DNA of 64,000 nucleotides from Pictodentalium vernedei (GCA_031216915.1 CM062290.1:166613453-166677452); one strand, 5' to 3'. Shown: positions 1-11,447, counted from the stretch's first letter. Notes: a model not told the origin generated them from the letters alone. Made by a program: numbers and translations.

Positions 1-1215
1 ACCTGAATAAATATATAAAGTAACATGACAATCGGATTGATATTTTTTGAGTTATCTCATGCCAAAGGGATTGGAGGAATTTTCAATTTGAAGGATAAAG
101 GGGGGTTAATATCTCCGGATCAAATTATCAGATTTACACCAAAAACTATACAGCTCAGCACATCAGTAACCTGAACACAATTATAAAGTAACTTGACAAT
201 CCAAGCAATATTTTTCAAGTTATCAAATGCCAAAGGGATTGGAGGAATTTTCAATTTGAAGGATAAAGGGTTAATATCTCAGGATCAAAATAACAGATTT
301 ACACCAAAAACTATACAGCTCGGTACATCAGTAACCTGAACACAAATATAAAGAAACTTGACAATCCAAGCAATATTTTTCAAGTTATCGAATGCCAAAG
401 GGATTGGAGGAATTTTCAATTTGAAGGATAAAGGGTTAATATCTCAGGACTAAATTATCGGATTTACACCACAAAATATACAGCTCGGCACACCAGTAAC
501 CTGAACACAAATATAAAGTAACTTGACAATCCAATCAATATTTTTCAAGTTATCGAATGCCAAAGGGATTGGAGAAATTTTCAATTTGAAGGATAAAGGG
601 TTAATATCTCAGGATCAAAATAACAGATTTACACCAAAAACTATACAGCTCGGTACATCAGTAACCTGAACACAAATATAAAGTAACTTGACAATCCAAG
701 CAATATTTTTCAAGTTATCGAATGCCAAAGGGATTGGAAGAATTTTCAATTTGAAGGATAAAGGGTTAATATCTCAGGATTAAATTATCAGATTTACACC
801 AAAAACTATACAGCTCGGCACATCAGTAACCTGAACACAAATATATAGTAACTTGACAATCCAATCAATATTTTTCAAGTTATCGAATGCCAAAGGGATT
901 GGAGGAATTTTCAATTTGAAGGATAAAAGGTTAATATCTCCAGATCAAATTATCAGATTTACACCAAAAACTATACAGCTCGGCACATCAGTAACCTGAA
1001 CACAAATATAAAGTAACTTGACAATCCAAGAAATATTTTTCAAGTTATCGAATGCCAAAGGGATTGGAGGAATTTTCAATTTGAAGAATAAAGGGTTAAT
1101 ATCTCAGGATCAAATTATCCGATTTACACCAAAAACTATACAGCTCGGCACATCAGTAACCTGAACACAAATATAAAGTAACTTGACAATCCAAGAAATA
1201 TTTTTCAAGTTATCG
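1..1215. repeat. Tandem array, 165-bp unit, about 7.3 copies
   Basis: The phrase CTGAACACAA recurs at 171, 336, 501, 666, 831, 996 and 1161, giving an exact 165-bp period. Each unit contains GATTTACACC, CAAGTTATCGAATGCC and GGATTGGAGGAATTTTC. Units differ by only a few substitutions, so the array is young or homogenised. It runs off the left edge and ends in a GGAC microsatellite. It lies downstream of gene A exon 3, so it is in intron 3 or the 3' flank. Confidence 0.95.
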
Positions 1216-1231
1216 AATGCCAAAGAAATGG

Positions 1232-1312
1232 ATACGGACGCCGGACGGACAGACGGACGGACGGACGGACGTCCGGACGAACGGACGGACAGACGGACGG
1301 ACAAAGGATGGA
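1232..1312. repeat. GGAC-rich microsatellite ending the 165-bp array
   Basis: Runs of GGAC/AGAC/GGACG repeat with small interruptions, directly continuing the last 165-bp unit. The same GGACGGAC motif ends another array near 48150. It produces spurious Arg/Asp/Gly ORFs on both strands. Confidence 0.9.
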
Positions 1313-1393
1313 CGAACGACGGATGGTCACCCCGGATGCCGGCATTATGTGTACCATACATAGTATGGGTACACATAAAAATTAGTGAACAAA

Positions 1394-1462
1394 TCGTCCC
1401 CCGAGTTCCAATGTGTTCTATGTGCCAGTAGGCACATAGAACACATTGGAACTCAGGGGATG
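1394..1462. mobile_element. Short hairpin element (about 69 bp), copy 1
   Basis: Arms CGAGTTCCAATGTGTTCTAT / ATAGAACACATTGGAACTCA flank a small loop (GTGCCAGTAGGCAC), with outer ends TCGTCCCC/GGGGATGA. Related copies lie at 9884-9951 and 14461-14530. Confidence 0.8.
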
Positions 1463-1466
1463 AAAT

Positions 1467-3889
1467 GATAATTCACTACAAACCTGAAAATTATCTGTTA
1501 AAGTTAAATACAAGTTGCATGTCATTTAATAATGTGTTTTTTTTTTAAAAATCATATCTACAAACCAGTCCATATCGTTGCAGACAAGGTCATATATATA
1601 CCTTTAAGTGGCCTGTAGGTTTGAGGGAGGTGGGGGTGGCAGGGCCGTATTATTCATAAGGCTGACTAGGCTGAAGCCTAGGGGCTAGCAGGGACAGGGG
1701 GCCCGCCAATTGTTTTTTTGCTGAGGCACTGTTACCAGCGTCTTAGGGCTCCAATGGTTAAATACACTTTGCACTCTGCGCCGTAGCGATACAAGTACAT
1801 ATGTATTTGGAGACCCTAAAATGGATATAAGACTATGTACTGCGGTATAGTGCCTACCGTACCAGGGTCAGGCTGTCAGCTGTAGTGAGGTGAAAGACGG
1901 AAGTACCGGAAGTGGCCTCAAAGTACCTAATACCTAGGGGCCCGGCCATGGGTTAATATGTCACTGGGGTGGGGGGGGGGGGGGATCATCCTTCCTCGCA
2001 CTTGCCAACAATGGCCGTCCTGATTTGAAAAAAGGGCAAGCGATCAATGTTTATCGAGAAAATCCTTCACAAACTGACGGATTTAAAAATGCAAGTTTGC
2101 TCAATAAATCAAAAGGGGACACGCCGATTCTCTTTAACATTCAAGGGCCTGGTACATTTTTCAGATTTTCAACTTCATCAATGCCCTGTGATCCTAGCGC
2201 CTTAATATTCAGTCTCTGGAGGAAGCTGGGACTTGACTGAAAATCACTGCCCATCTAATTTGTCTGCAGGACTTCTGTTGAGTGATGCTATGCTAAAGAA
2301 GGAGAGTGAAATGACTATTGAACTCTGTAGATAGTCTCCTTGCCAGAGCTGATACTCAAGCTACAGCGGTTTTCGAGAACAATTTATGGTGGAAAAAAGG
2401 TGGTAATTTGAAAAATATCGACTCTCTGATCTTGCTTGTGTTTAAAAAGCATGCAACCCCCCCCCCCCCCCCCCCCCACAAAAAAAACACAAAAAAACCC
2501 CAAAAAAACAAAAAACAATTAATAATTAAAAAGCCTTTTCAAAAGCCAGGACATTGCAAGATATAACGAAGTACACGGCAGTAAACAAAACACCGGGATA
2601 TAATTTTTGAATACACTCGGTTTCTGATTTTACCTCGCTGTTGTCTGTCCGAATGAATAACTGCCAAGAACAACTGTGCATTGGTTTTTAGCCATAATTT
2701 GGAATAATTTGGAATCATTAGATAAAAAATATTTTGGAATCATTAGATAAAAAATATTATTTTAAATAAAGCACAGTTATGCTTCCACCAAAATCCGAAG
2801 TACGACAATGGCAATCTGAAATAGATTACATGGACGCGTACGCTATAAATAGAAAAACGCTTACATAAAAGTTACCTTTGCCCTTCTTAAAATGCTAATT
2901 TTGACGAATATGGGAAATGACACTGTACAGCGTGATCGTCTAACTAGATCTGAATGAAAAAATGCTGCCTGCCATTTTTGAGAAAAAATCTTGCCTTTAA
3001 GTTAATTTATTTAATCAACATAAACGCTTTCTTACGAGTGATATATGGAACACAGGGGTACTTTCGCATAACTAAAATTATGGTTTTGCCAAATAGTTAA
3101 CTTATATTTTTTCAAGTTCGAGGCTTAATGTCCCTTTAACCTCATTTCAATGGAGCGTTCACCACCCTCCTGTGCTTTTCTGGTTCAAACGAACAAATTA
3201 TCAACAAACGCAGTTTTGGTGTCACCGGCCGTGATTTAGGAGAACAAATAACGAAATGAACATCAAATAATTTCCCATAATTTGATTCGAAGAAAATGAC
3301 ATCAGAAATATGCTCACCCATTTTATATTTCATATATGCTCAACATCAGTGACGTAAATATGTCCTATATGGGTGTCAACGCACGTGAAGGATTTTGTCG
3401 GTAATTACTTCTTTTGTCCGATTTATATTTTACCTAGTCAATAGCCCATTCGGGCTAAAAGTATGGCCGCATGTCAGCAGGAGCGCCGGAAGCATGCAAC
3501 GCTATGCCGCGAGACTAAGGGCAAGAGAAGCAGCGCATGCCCTTTTTAGGCAGAGGTGCACTTGTGGAAAACACTTTACTTTTCGAGAACTTTAACCGAG
3601 AAACTCTCGAGTTTTCGTTTCCAGCGTATTTTACGTGTGCCAATGCCAATAGGGTGGGGTTGAATCAGGTATAATGTCATGGTTTGGTCAATAATCACCA
3701 AACAAGGAAGCTATACAATCGGCGAAATGATTTCTACAGCTTTATAACGTCCTTTGAGTGAAGCAAAGTACCATCTGCAATTCTTTAGCACTGCAGATGG
3801 CATCTTATTTTTCTCAAGGGTCGATATATATTATGTAAGTGCTATTGAACTTCATATTACAATTTATGATACGTTGTAAACTCCCATTC
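1467..3889. other. Unassigned AT-rich sequence downstream of gene A exon 3
   Basis: No exon, LINE motif or SINE body was recognised. It contains G17 (near 1970) and C19 (near 2457) homopolymers and a tandemly repeated TTTGGAATCATTAGATAAAA near 2700. The expected last exon of gene A (VDR.P block) was searched for by eye here and not found. Confidence 0.5.
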
Positions 3890-4120
3890 TTAACCCTTTA
3901 ACCAACGTAACTGCAAAAACCGGCCAGCGCTATTCACAAAAATCGCCAATTAATTATTATTATTTTTTCGTTTTTTGTCTCAAAAACATAGGTTATGACC
4001 CCTCTTTGGAACGAGCTCGTCGAGCTCGTTCCAATGAGGGGTCATAACCTATGTTTTTGAGAGAAAAAATGAATTTTGTTTGCAAGTGTCGTCTGCTTTT
4101 CATGTTAGGTAAAAGGTTAA
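3890..4120. mobile_element. Hairpin MITE, P1a type
   Basis: TTAACCCTTTAACCAACG at one end and a tail ending TTAGGTAAAAGGTTAA at the other, with TTAA on both sides. The central stem joins CATAGGTTATGACCCCTC and its complement around TTGGAACGAGCTCG. P1a subterminal blocks are present (AACCGGCCAGCGCTATTCAC on one side, TTGCAAGTGTCGTCTGC on the other). Confidence 0.92.
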
Positions 4121-4899
4121 CTCATACCCATAGTCGAGTTCCCCTTTTCATACCCCTGAGACCTTTGCCCTAGGATGCGTCCGGTGTCCTTGTATGCCAG
4201 ATAATATAGCGAAGATTGCATCTTTTATATCTCATATTTTCATAAATGTTTGATGTTTATAGAGATCATAAAGTCTACGACGGGAATTTAGCGATACAAG
4301 AGGATGCAATGCGTCAAAGAAAAATCTCTCTTCGCCACTGCTTAACAAAGTTTTGAACATTAATCTCTGCTTTAGCCCAGAACAGAATTTACAGACCTTC
4401 GTCCGAACAAGGGAGCGAAATTGCTGATTGAATTTGACTGTGCATCGTTCGTTTCGATTATGTCGCATTTGCCGTTAAATTAATTTATTAAGGGTAGGTG
4501 AAATGTTCGGTGTTTCATACTATAGGAGCAATTAAAGTTAGAATCCAACAATATTCGACAGAATGCCTGGTCACGAATCGGCATCCACAACATAACTGTG
4601 CCAGCTGTAACTTTAAAAGGTAGCATTTGATACACTTTTGTTCGCGAGGGACGAAACGAGAAAAAGGTCACCAATTTGTGGAAACATTAAACGTTAGCAC
4701 TTATACTTTTCAAAAAGATCACCAACTTGTGGAAATATTAAACGTTGGCACTTATACTTTTCACTGGTCTGTCCGTTCAGCGTGTTGGAACTTGGAGAGT
4801 CTACCAGTACTCTAGGCGTTGATCATAAGGTATGACTGTACTATATATTTTCATTAGTGTTACCTGCCTTGAAAAGTTACACTGGAAATGATACAATCT

Positions 4900-5250
4900 C
4901 TACTGAGTAACCCTGAGAAAATATATTGTTTCAATAAACGTTTGAATCATTTTACTGACATCTTGCATTATTGTTGAATATTCAGATAAATGAAGAGGGT
5001 GATTTGATGACTTTTGGACCTAAAAAATACAATTGACTATAGGTGTGGTTTCTGTTGAAAATTCCTTGAAAATATGTGCACGTGACCGGTACTTCCCTTC
5101 CTGCCAGTTTTTCTCTCTTATTTGTTGTTTTAGGGTCAGAAAAAGTTGTCTGAAGGGCTATACTTGAGATATATATTTGAATGCCAACACTAAAGTCATT
5201 CGATCATATTATAATGGTCGCCTATCGGAAAATATTTAGTACTGTGATAC
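4900..5250. repeat. Direct repeat copy 1 (pair with 6548-6930)
   Basis: Shares about 350 bp with 6548-6930, including TTTCAATAAACGTTTGAATC, GAGGGTGATTTGATGACTTT and GTCAGAAAAAGTTGTCTGAA. The two copies flank gene A exon 3 in the same orientation. No coding motif is seen. Confidence 0.85.
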
Positions 5251-5312
5251 CATAAGTTCTGTCTGGATACGATAAAATTGGGGTGAACTTGACAGGTATG
5301 CATGAGTGCAGA

Positions 5313-5337
5313 CCCCCCCCCCCCCCCCCCCCCCCCC
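5313..5337. repeat. C25 homopolymer
   Basis: 25 consecutive C, directly followed by GCGCGGAC. One of more than a dozen long C or G runs in the window. Confidence 0.9.
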
Positions 5338-5613
5338 GCGCGGACCGGAGTACCAGACCAATTCAGCCAGTGGGGCGTATTAAACAGGTACGTCAGAATA
5401 CAGCACGAAAATCGGAAATCCTGGACCACTTCGAACCGCTATCCGAATGCACACCATTTTACAGTACTCGCTCTCTAATAAAACTGCCCGCCACAATGGG
5501 AGTTGTTGAAAATACCATACAACACCAGTACACAAACGTAACATTTTGTGACACTTGCACTTGATGCTTGGGTATTTTACCTCTTGTGACTGTGACATGT
5601 ATAGATATTTTAC

Positions 5614-5729
5614 CTTTCCATGAGCGTAAATACATGAAGAATACGTTCGGTCAGCCTTTTCTTCTATGACCATCACACCAAAAATATCAACTGCGTCGTG
5701 TGTGCCACTGATTTGTTGGCGACAAGCCT
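5614..5729 (-). CDS. L3HYPDH-like: Gene A exon 3: proline racemase / L3HYPDH family
   Basis: This 116-bp exon has acceptor TTTGTAG (5736-5730) and donor GTAAAA (5613-5608). With the carried base it encodes 39 codons, starting EACRQQISGTHD and containing GVMVIEEKADRT. It aligns with the 42-codon exon 3 of gene B (EACRKQIHCVHD ... GVMMIEEKDDRT). Relative to gene B it lacks three residues just before the conserved FxYG-like segment, reading DIFGVM instead of EFVYGVM. The donor is weaker (GTAAAA) than those of the other exons. The phase still fits a following exon beginning V-D-R. The open frame runs on past the donor, so the end is set by homology. Low divergence elsewhere argues against a dead exon, but the deletion is odd. 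Confidence 0.88.
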
Positions 5730-6547
5730 CTACAAATAAAAAAAAATATAACAGGGGAGAATCTAGATCGTAAATCTAAGTGACATTATGGGTGGGTATG
5801 GAGGGGATATCCCCCTCCAACATCCCCTCCCAAAGGTTCGGATGGTTCCCCAAGAAAATTGAATTTTGGTGTCCAAAGAACGAATTTAGTCTATTTTCAC
5901 CGCCATAGAAGCACGTTAGGTTTAAAGAATTTCAACAGAGATAACGATGATCGTTTAATAATTTGATTTTAGGTCTTCATGAAATGAATCCTCCCACAAC
6001 CGATGTTATTGATACACTATATATGATGTAATGGTCGAGGTAAACAATTCTTTGGTTTTATTTCATTAGGGAAATTATCATAGGGTGGGGGTGGGTGGGG
6101 GGGGGGAATCATGTCTAGGACCTAGTTCGGGTGCCAATCAAATGATAAGCAAGACAGGACAAATTTCCCCAATCAAAAGAAATCCAGAAGGTTCTGTCGA
6201 ACTCGAGCACGGGGAGAGTCATCAATCATCTCATACAAAAGTATCAGTGTATGAGCAACAATGGCGGCCCGTGATAAAAGTCCAGACTAAACACCAGACA
6301 TCTGCAGCTCTGGGACACAAAAGAGACCACACGTGTCTGGTTGTATAGACGAAATGCAACACCACATCCATGATACAAACCATTGGTCCCAATGCTTAGA
6401 TATTGTGCGATTTCGCTATTTCTACAGTTTGTGTGTGTTATTGTTGTCATTTCGGGTGGATTCGTTATGTTGTAATGGTATCCCTAAACTAAATATTTGA
6501 ATTAGAGTGACTCGTTGCAATCTCTAAAATGATGCAATCTCTAAAAA

Positions 6548-6930
6548 TAAGCTGCGTTGGGAAAATATACTGTTTCAATAAACGTTTGAATCATTCTTTT
6601 GACATCTTGCATTGCTGTTGAATACTTCAGATAAATAAAGAGGGTGATTTGATGACTTTTGGACCTGAAAGAAACAATTGACTTTTGGTGTGTTTTTGTT
6701 GGGAATTCCCTGAAACATATGTGCACGTGATCGGTACTTCCCTTCCTGTCAGTTTTTTTTTCTCTTTTTGTTGCATGACCCCCTGTTTTCGGGTCAGAAA
6801 AAGTTGTCTGAAGGGCTATACTTGACAAAGACATTTCAATGCCGAAATTAAAGTGATGCCATCATATTTTATTTTGCCTAAACGTTATAATGGTCGCCTG
6901 TGGGAAAATATTTAGTTTCGTGATAACGAG
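6548..6930. repeat. Direct repeat copy 2
   Basis: Second copy of the 4900-5250 segment, with small indels and an extra GACCCCCTGTTTTCGGGTCA hairpin. Confidence 0.85.
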
Positions 6931-7186
6931 AGGTTACAGAATTTATGTTCGATTATTGTTCTTAATTTGTATTTGCTGACGAAATTTATAATGCTCAGCA
7001 TCAATCTTTACTTTGTATATTTGTTTTGGATTTGAAGCATTCCAGTAAAAATATTGTGGCCACAATCTCACTTGATAAGATTTTATTCCTTTTCTTTTCT
7101 CTTCTCATTTTTTTATGTCTTAAGATAATGTCTAGAAAAGAGACAGTGCGTGTTTAGTGACTTATAAGAAAAAAAAACAAGACTCT

Positions 7187-7524
7187 GGGGCGCGGTGGCT
7201 TTGCGGTAACCGGTTCTCGTCAGATCACCGAAGTTAAGCAACGTCGAGCCCGGTTAATCATTGGATGGGTGACCGTCAGAGCAATCAATTTGGACTCCGA
7301 GTAGTCCCACGTTGTGTCCTTGGGCAAGGCACTTAACCCCGGTTATCTACATGGAGGCACGATGTCGCCGTGTACTAAGGCGTACTGCACGTCGATGGTA
7401 CGCGTGTCTTGAACCAATCTAATCTGTGCTGCAGTGCGGAGTGAGTTACGATTTTGGGGAGCTGGCAGCTGCTCGTCGTTGCTCGGTGGTTCTCTCCGGG
7501 TACTCCGGCTTCCCCCGGTTTTAC
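7187..7524 (+). mobile_element. SINE with 5S rRNA-derived head (tail truncated)
   Basis: The head contains ACCGGTTCTCGTCAGATCAC, AAGTTAAGCAACGTCGAGCC and GGATGGGTGACCGTC, closely matching the internal promoter region of animal 5S rRNA. The body contains TGTCCTTGGGCAAGGCACTT and a GCACGATG block shared with all SINEs here. It ends GGTTCTCTCCGGGTACTCCG and lacks the A-rich tail. Confidence 0.9.
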
Positions 7525-8346
7525 AAACGAATATTAATAATTCTTTGGTAATTCTCTTGTTTGGATAAACCTGTTTTCATTAATATAATATTTGGCTATT
7601 CCATTGTAATAGTAGGCGAACACAATTAACTACTTTTACTGGGTGTCTAAGTTATGGGATGTCTAAGTTTTGGGAGATAACCCATCCTTTACCCGGGCTT
7701 GGGACCGGCATTTATTAAACTTGGCAGATCTATAATTTTTTTCTACAGTGAATTGTGCTTCTGTTTTTTTTTTATTTTTATTTATTTATTTATTTTCCCT
7801 TTTTAATTTATCAACTCCCCACATCTTTAACCCAGACTTGGGACTGGCAAGTATAAAACCTGAAAGATTTGGGGGGGGGGGGGTGGGGGTGGGGGTGGAG
7901 GGGGCAATAGTGCATTTCGCAACTGTTTTTCTTTTCTCGGCCTCTTCAATGTGGGCTTTTACAATGCATTTCGTTACTGTTTTGTCTGTCTCGGCCACTT
8001 TGGGCTTTTACAGCGCATTTCTTTTTTTTCATTACGTTACTCGGATTGTCTGGTTTTATTGCTCCAAATCACGTGGAACTGAATTCCCATGTCGATTCAA
8101 ATGCCTTGGAAAACAATAAAAAATGGAACCGTATATATACTGGATCCACTAATATATGGAATTCGTTACTTAACTGGAATTCACCGTATGTAATGTTAGC
8201 AATATACGTGTTGTCTTATGCCACCTCCAAACCTAGAAGTACTTTTTAAAACCATTTTTGTTTTGATTCACCCACCCTCGATTATATTAGATGGGATTTC
8301 TGCGTGAATATTTTTCCCCGAGTCGCGAAATGTCTGCAGCCTGCAT

Positions 8347-8595
8347 TTAACCCTTTACCCAACGCAGACGATATCAAAATTTATTATTTTAAATATCATT
8401 TTCTTAATTTTTTCAAACAATTTCAACAAAACCATATCATGTGACCCCTCGTTGGAACGCGCTCGACGAGCTCGTTCCAACGAGGGGTCACATGATATGG
8501 TTTTGTCGAAATTTTTGGAAAAATAATATTTTTTCAACTACTGAATTTGCATATTACGCGGGCTGATGCGGGCGATTCGTTGGGTAAAGGGTTAA
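8347..8595. mobile_element. Hairpin MITE, P1b type
   Basis: TTAA-flanked, with ends CCCTTTACCCAACG and TTGGGTAAAGGG. The stem pairs CATATCATGTGACCCCTCG with its complement. P1b subterminal blocks are GACGATATCAAAATTTATTA and the ATTACGCGGGC...GCGGGCGATTCGT side. Both arms carry the G:C version of the variable stem pair. Confidence 0.93.
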
Positions 8596-9352
8596 ATATT
8601 CTGCTTTGTTTATCCTGTGTGGAGGGGAGTGGTACTTTTTCTTAAGTTCTTTCGAATGGAGATACTAACCCCCAAAGTGTAGCCACTACCGCCCTTGTCC
8701 AATAAGCTTGAAATTCTTTAAAAGGAATTTTCGAGAACCCCCACTGACAATACTTGGAGATGGGACAGTTCCTATCAAAATCACCTGCTTTTTGTCCAAA
8801 GTCGAGTTTCGTACTGGAACCATCCGTCAGCTCATCTATTGGGGAGGGTGTCTGTGTGTGGGAGGGGTGCCTTTTCAAGTGTTTTGGAAGGAAGAAATTA
8901 ACCCCATAGACTGGAACCCTGTCCATTATACTTGAACTTATTTTAAACTAATTCCTTGTGAATCAACAGTCACAATGCTTTGAGATGTGGTGTTCACCTC
9001 CTTTCAGTGAGAGAGATTTAATTTTGTTCACAGAATGTTTCTTGTTTTTGTTCTAATACGGTGAGATTGCATTATGTATGCACAAAATAAGAGTGCTTCA
9101 TGGGCATTTTGTCGGGGCACAAGTTGTGCTAGCACAAAACATTTTCTTGTTACTTTCTAATTGAATGCCAATTATTTTCCATTGAAACAAATAATGCTAG
9201 CCCAGTCTATTTTCCATTGAAACAAGTGATGCTAGCCCAGTCTGTAACATTTCATTCACGAGTACTCTTATTTCACTCCACATTTCACACAAAATCCTCC
9301 ATTCTCATAAATACCGATGTGCTACTATTTTGATTTGGGCTAAAACAAACGG

Positions 9353-9458
9353 TTAACCCCTTTACCTAACGAATCGGTCGCAGCCGGTTGATACAATTTG
9401 AAAAAAAATATAATTCAAATAAACTTTTGACATCTTTGGCGCTGGGTAAACGGTTTAA
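9353..9458. mobile_element. Short P1 MITE lacking the hairpin core
   Basis: TTAACCCCTTTACCTAACGA on the left and GCTGGGTAAACGGTTTAA on the right keep the P1 ends and TTAA flanks, but the middle is only about 70 bp and the central stem is gone. A natural internal deletion derivative. Confidence 0.75.
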
Positions 9459-9883
9459 GCCGTTCAAATTGGAATGCAGAAAATAAAAATCACGTTGAAA
9501 TAAATTTAATAGTAAATGAGCAGTATCACAATGAATAAGAAAATCGTTAGATGGGAACAGAATTAGTTCAATCCTACAGCCCCGAATGGCTGACGTATTT
9601 CTCATTACTGAGCAGTTTTGTAAGGAAGAAAAGATTTGTGATATTTGCTGTGAATATTGTTAGTCTCGATGGGTGTTGTGTAGGGATTGGGAAAATCTCA
9701 CCCGAGGGAGAAGATATATGGCCGAAACACGAGGCTTGCCGGGTGTCTGTGTAACTTATCTTTCCCCGATGGTGAGATTTACTCACCCCATTCCCAAACC
9801 ATTCGATGATGCTTTTTTATTATATGTCTTCGTATCAATGAAAGCAATTATTACAAGGACAAACAACAATTCATTTGACAACT

Positions 9884-9951
9884 CGTCTCCTGAGTTCTAA
9901 AGTGTTCTATGTGCCAATAGGCACATAGAAAGCATTGGAACTTGGGGGACA
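9884..9951. mobile_element. Short hairpin element, copy 2, with AACT target duplication
   Basis: The same hairpin is flanked by AACT at 9880-9883 and 9952-9955. The surrounding sequence (CATTTGACAACT then ATCAAC) is continuous in a related repeat at 14388-14404 that lacks the hairpin, an empty site supporting insertion. Confidence 0.8.
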
Positions 9952-10350
9952 AACTATCAACAAAAAGAACACATTTTATCGCTAACCAAATTTGCATGGG
10001 GAACTCGTATTACTATTTTTAGTTATTAGGTTTCTGGTCAATTTGATCTATGTTGACTGGCCAGAGTGTTTCGATTTTTTAAATGCTTTCTGTGAAAATA
10101 ATATTTTTAACAGCCATGTGCTTTTGTGTTCTCGTGGACTTGATTTGATTACGTCTTCAAGTTAACATGACAAAAATGTCACATATTAATTATTTGTTTT
10201 CTTATTTGTTATATCGTGAATAGAGCACAAGTTTGAAATCAAGTTTAGTCAACAGTTTACACAGAAAAATCTTGGTTCCTCCAGGAACCAAAACTGGTTC
10301 TTCAGTTTGTCCTGGTAGGGGTATCAAATTTGGTTACATGGAACCAAACA

Positions 10351-10803
10351 TACCGTATTTACTCTATGTATTGGGACACTCTATGATTTGGACACACATT
10401 TTTTCCAGAAAACTATTTTTTATGCTCCAAAGTTTGTGACATTCAGGAGATTTGTTTCCAGTTGACCCGTCGCTAGTAGCAGATGACACTCATAAAAAAA
10501 ATTCTTGAGTAACCAAAAATTTTCATTTTTTGCTTCAAAAACATAGCTTATGATCCCTCATTGGAACGAGCGCAATGCGCGCGTTCCAATGAGGGATCAT
10601 AAGCTATGTTTTGGAAGCAAAAAATGAAAATATACAAGAAACTGGACGGCGATTTTCGTATATGGTGATGGAAAACGAATCACACACAACTTTATTCAGC
10701 ATCAAATCACGACCAAGCTGTGTTCTTTCCCCATTCTCTAAGAAGTGGGACACCTGTGAAAATAATTATTTTTAGCTGTCCCAATACATAGAGTAAATAT
10801 GGT
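10351..10803. mobile_element. MITE with P1a-like hairpin core but different termini
   Basis: The terminal inverted repeats are about 27 bp (ACCGTATTTACTCTATGTAT then TGGGACA; one mismatch between ends), unlike CCCTTT ends. The inside holds a P1-type stem (CATAGCTTATGATCCCTCAT and complement, core TTGGAACGAGCGC) with degenerate P1a flanks (AGCAGATGACACT; GGCGATTTTCG). The uninterrupted site is visible in R copy 2 near 25255. Confidence 0.85.
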
Positions 10804-10956
10804 ACACATGTTTTGATTCTTCAGCCTGTCACATTGACTGTACTGTCAAGTTCTCTCGACACTGTATAAATTGTAAAATATAAAGCCGCGCCAAGCAGGA
10901 GTTTTAAGATGGCGATGAAACAAAGTCAGAAACACGTTTTCATTTGGACATCACAT

Positions 10957-11204
10957 TTACCCTTTCCCCAGCGCACATGATATCAAAATTTACTATTTTA
11001 ATTATTGTTTTCTACAATTTTTCAAAACGTTTCAATAAAATCATGTAGTGTGACCCCTCATTGGAACGAGCTCGACAAATTCGTTCCAGGGAGGCTCAAA
11101 TGATGTGGTTTTGTTAAAATGTTTTGAGAAAAATTATCTTTTTCATCTGCTTAATTTGTAAATTACGCCTATGGATTCGGTCGATTTGTTAGGTAAAAGG
11201 TTAA
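10957..11204. mobile_element. Hairpin MITE, P1b type, diverged
   Basis: TTTACCCTTTCCCCAGCG to GTTAGGTAAAAGGTTAA, with stem ATGTAGTGTGACCCCTCATT paired imperfectly with AGGGAGGCTCAAATGATGTG. It occupies the same place inside the R repeat as the copy at 25416-25885, so it predates duplication of R. Confidence 0.85.
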
Positions 11205-11240
11205 GTTGCGCGACAACGGCTACTTGTCATATAAACAAGA

Positions 11241-11447
11241 CCGGTGTGACAGGAATGATAGTCCGTAGGAACGTTAGTCCCTCTGGACTATTATTCCGCG
11301 GAATTATAGTCCCAGGTCTAACATTCCTAGGAATAGTAGTCCGGCGGACTACTATTCCTAGGAATGTTAGACCTAGGACTATAATTCCGCGGAATAATAG
11401 TCCAGAGGGACTAATTTTCCTACGGACTATCATTCCTGTCACACCGG
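11241..11447. mobile_element. 207-bp near-perfect palindrome, inserted in R copy 1
   Basis: Two 103-bp arms around the G at 11344 differ at only about three positions. Ends are CCGG|TGTGACAGG and CCTGTCACA|CCGG, suggesting a CCGG target duplication. The arms are built of smaller palindromes (TTCCGCGGAA, ATTCCTAGGAAT). Both strands read nearly the same ORF because of the symmetry. R copy 2 reads straight through here (AAGACTGGCAAC near 25919-25928). Confidence 0.93.

Noticed and set aside
1110-1431. ORFs rich in RTDGRTDGR or VRPSVRPSV
   Set aside because: Translations of the GGAC microsatellite.
4480-4674. Possible missing last exon of gene A (text VTAGTVMLW on the minus strand)
   Set aside because: A weak likeness to the SGTTAVMAL stretch of gene B, but the DR.PCG.G motif and an acceptor in the right phase are absent.
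7187-7310. A genuine 5S rRNA gene
   Set aside because: Only the internal region resembles 5S. The 3' part is replaced by the SINE body and no T-run terminator follows. The same composite occurs at several loci.
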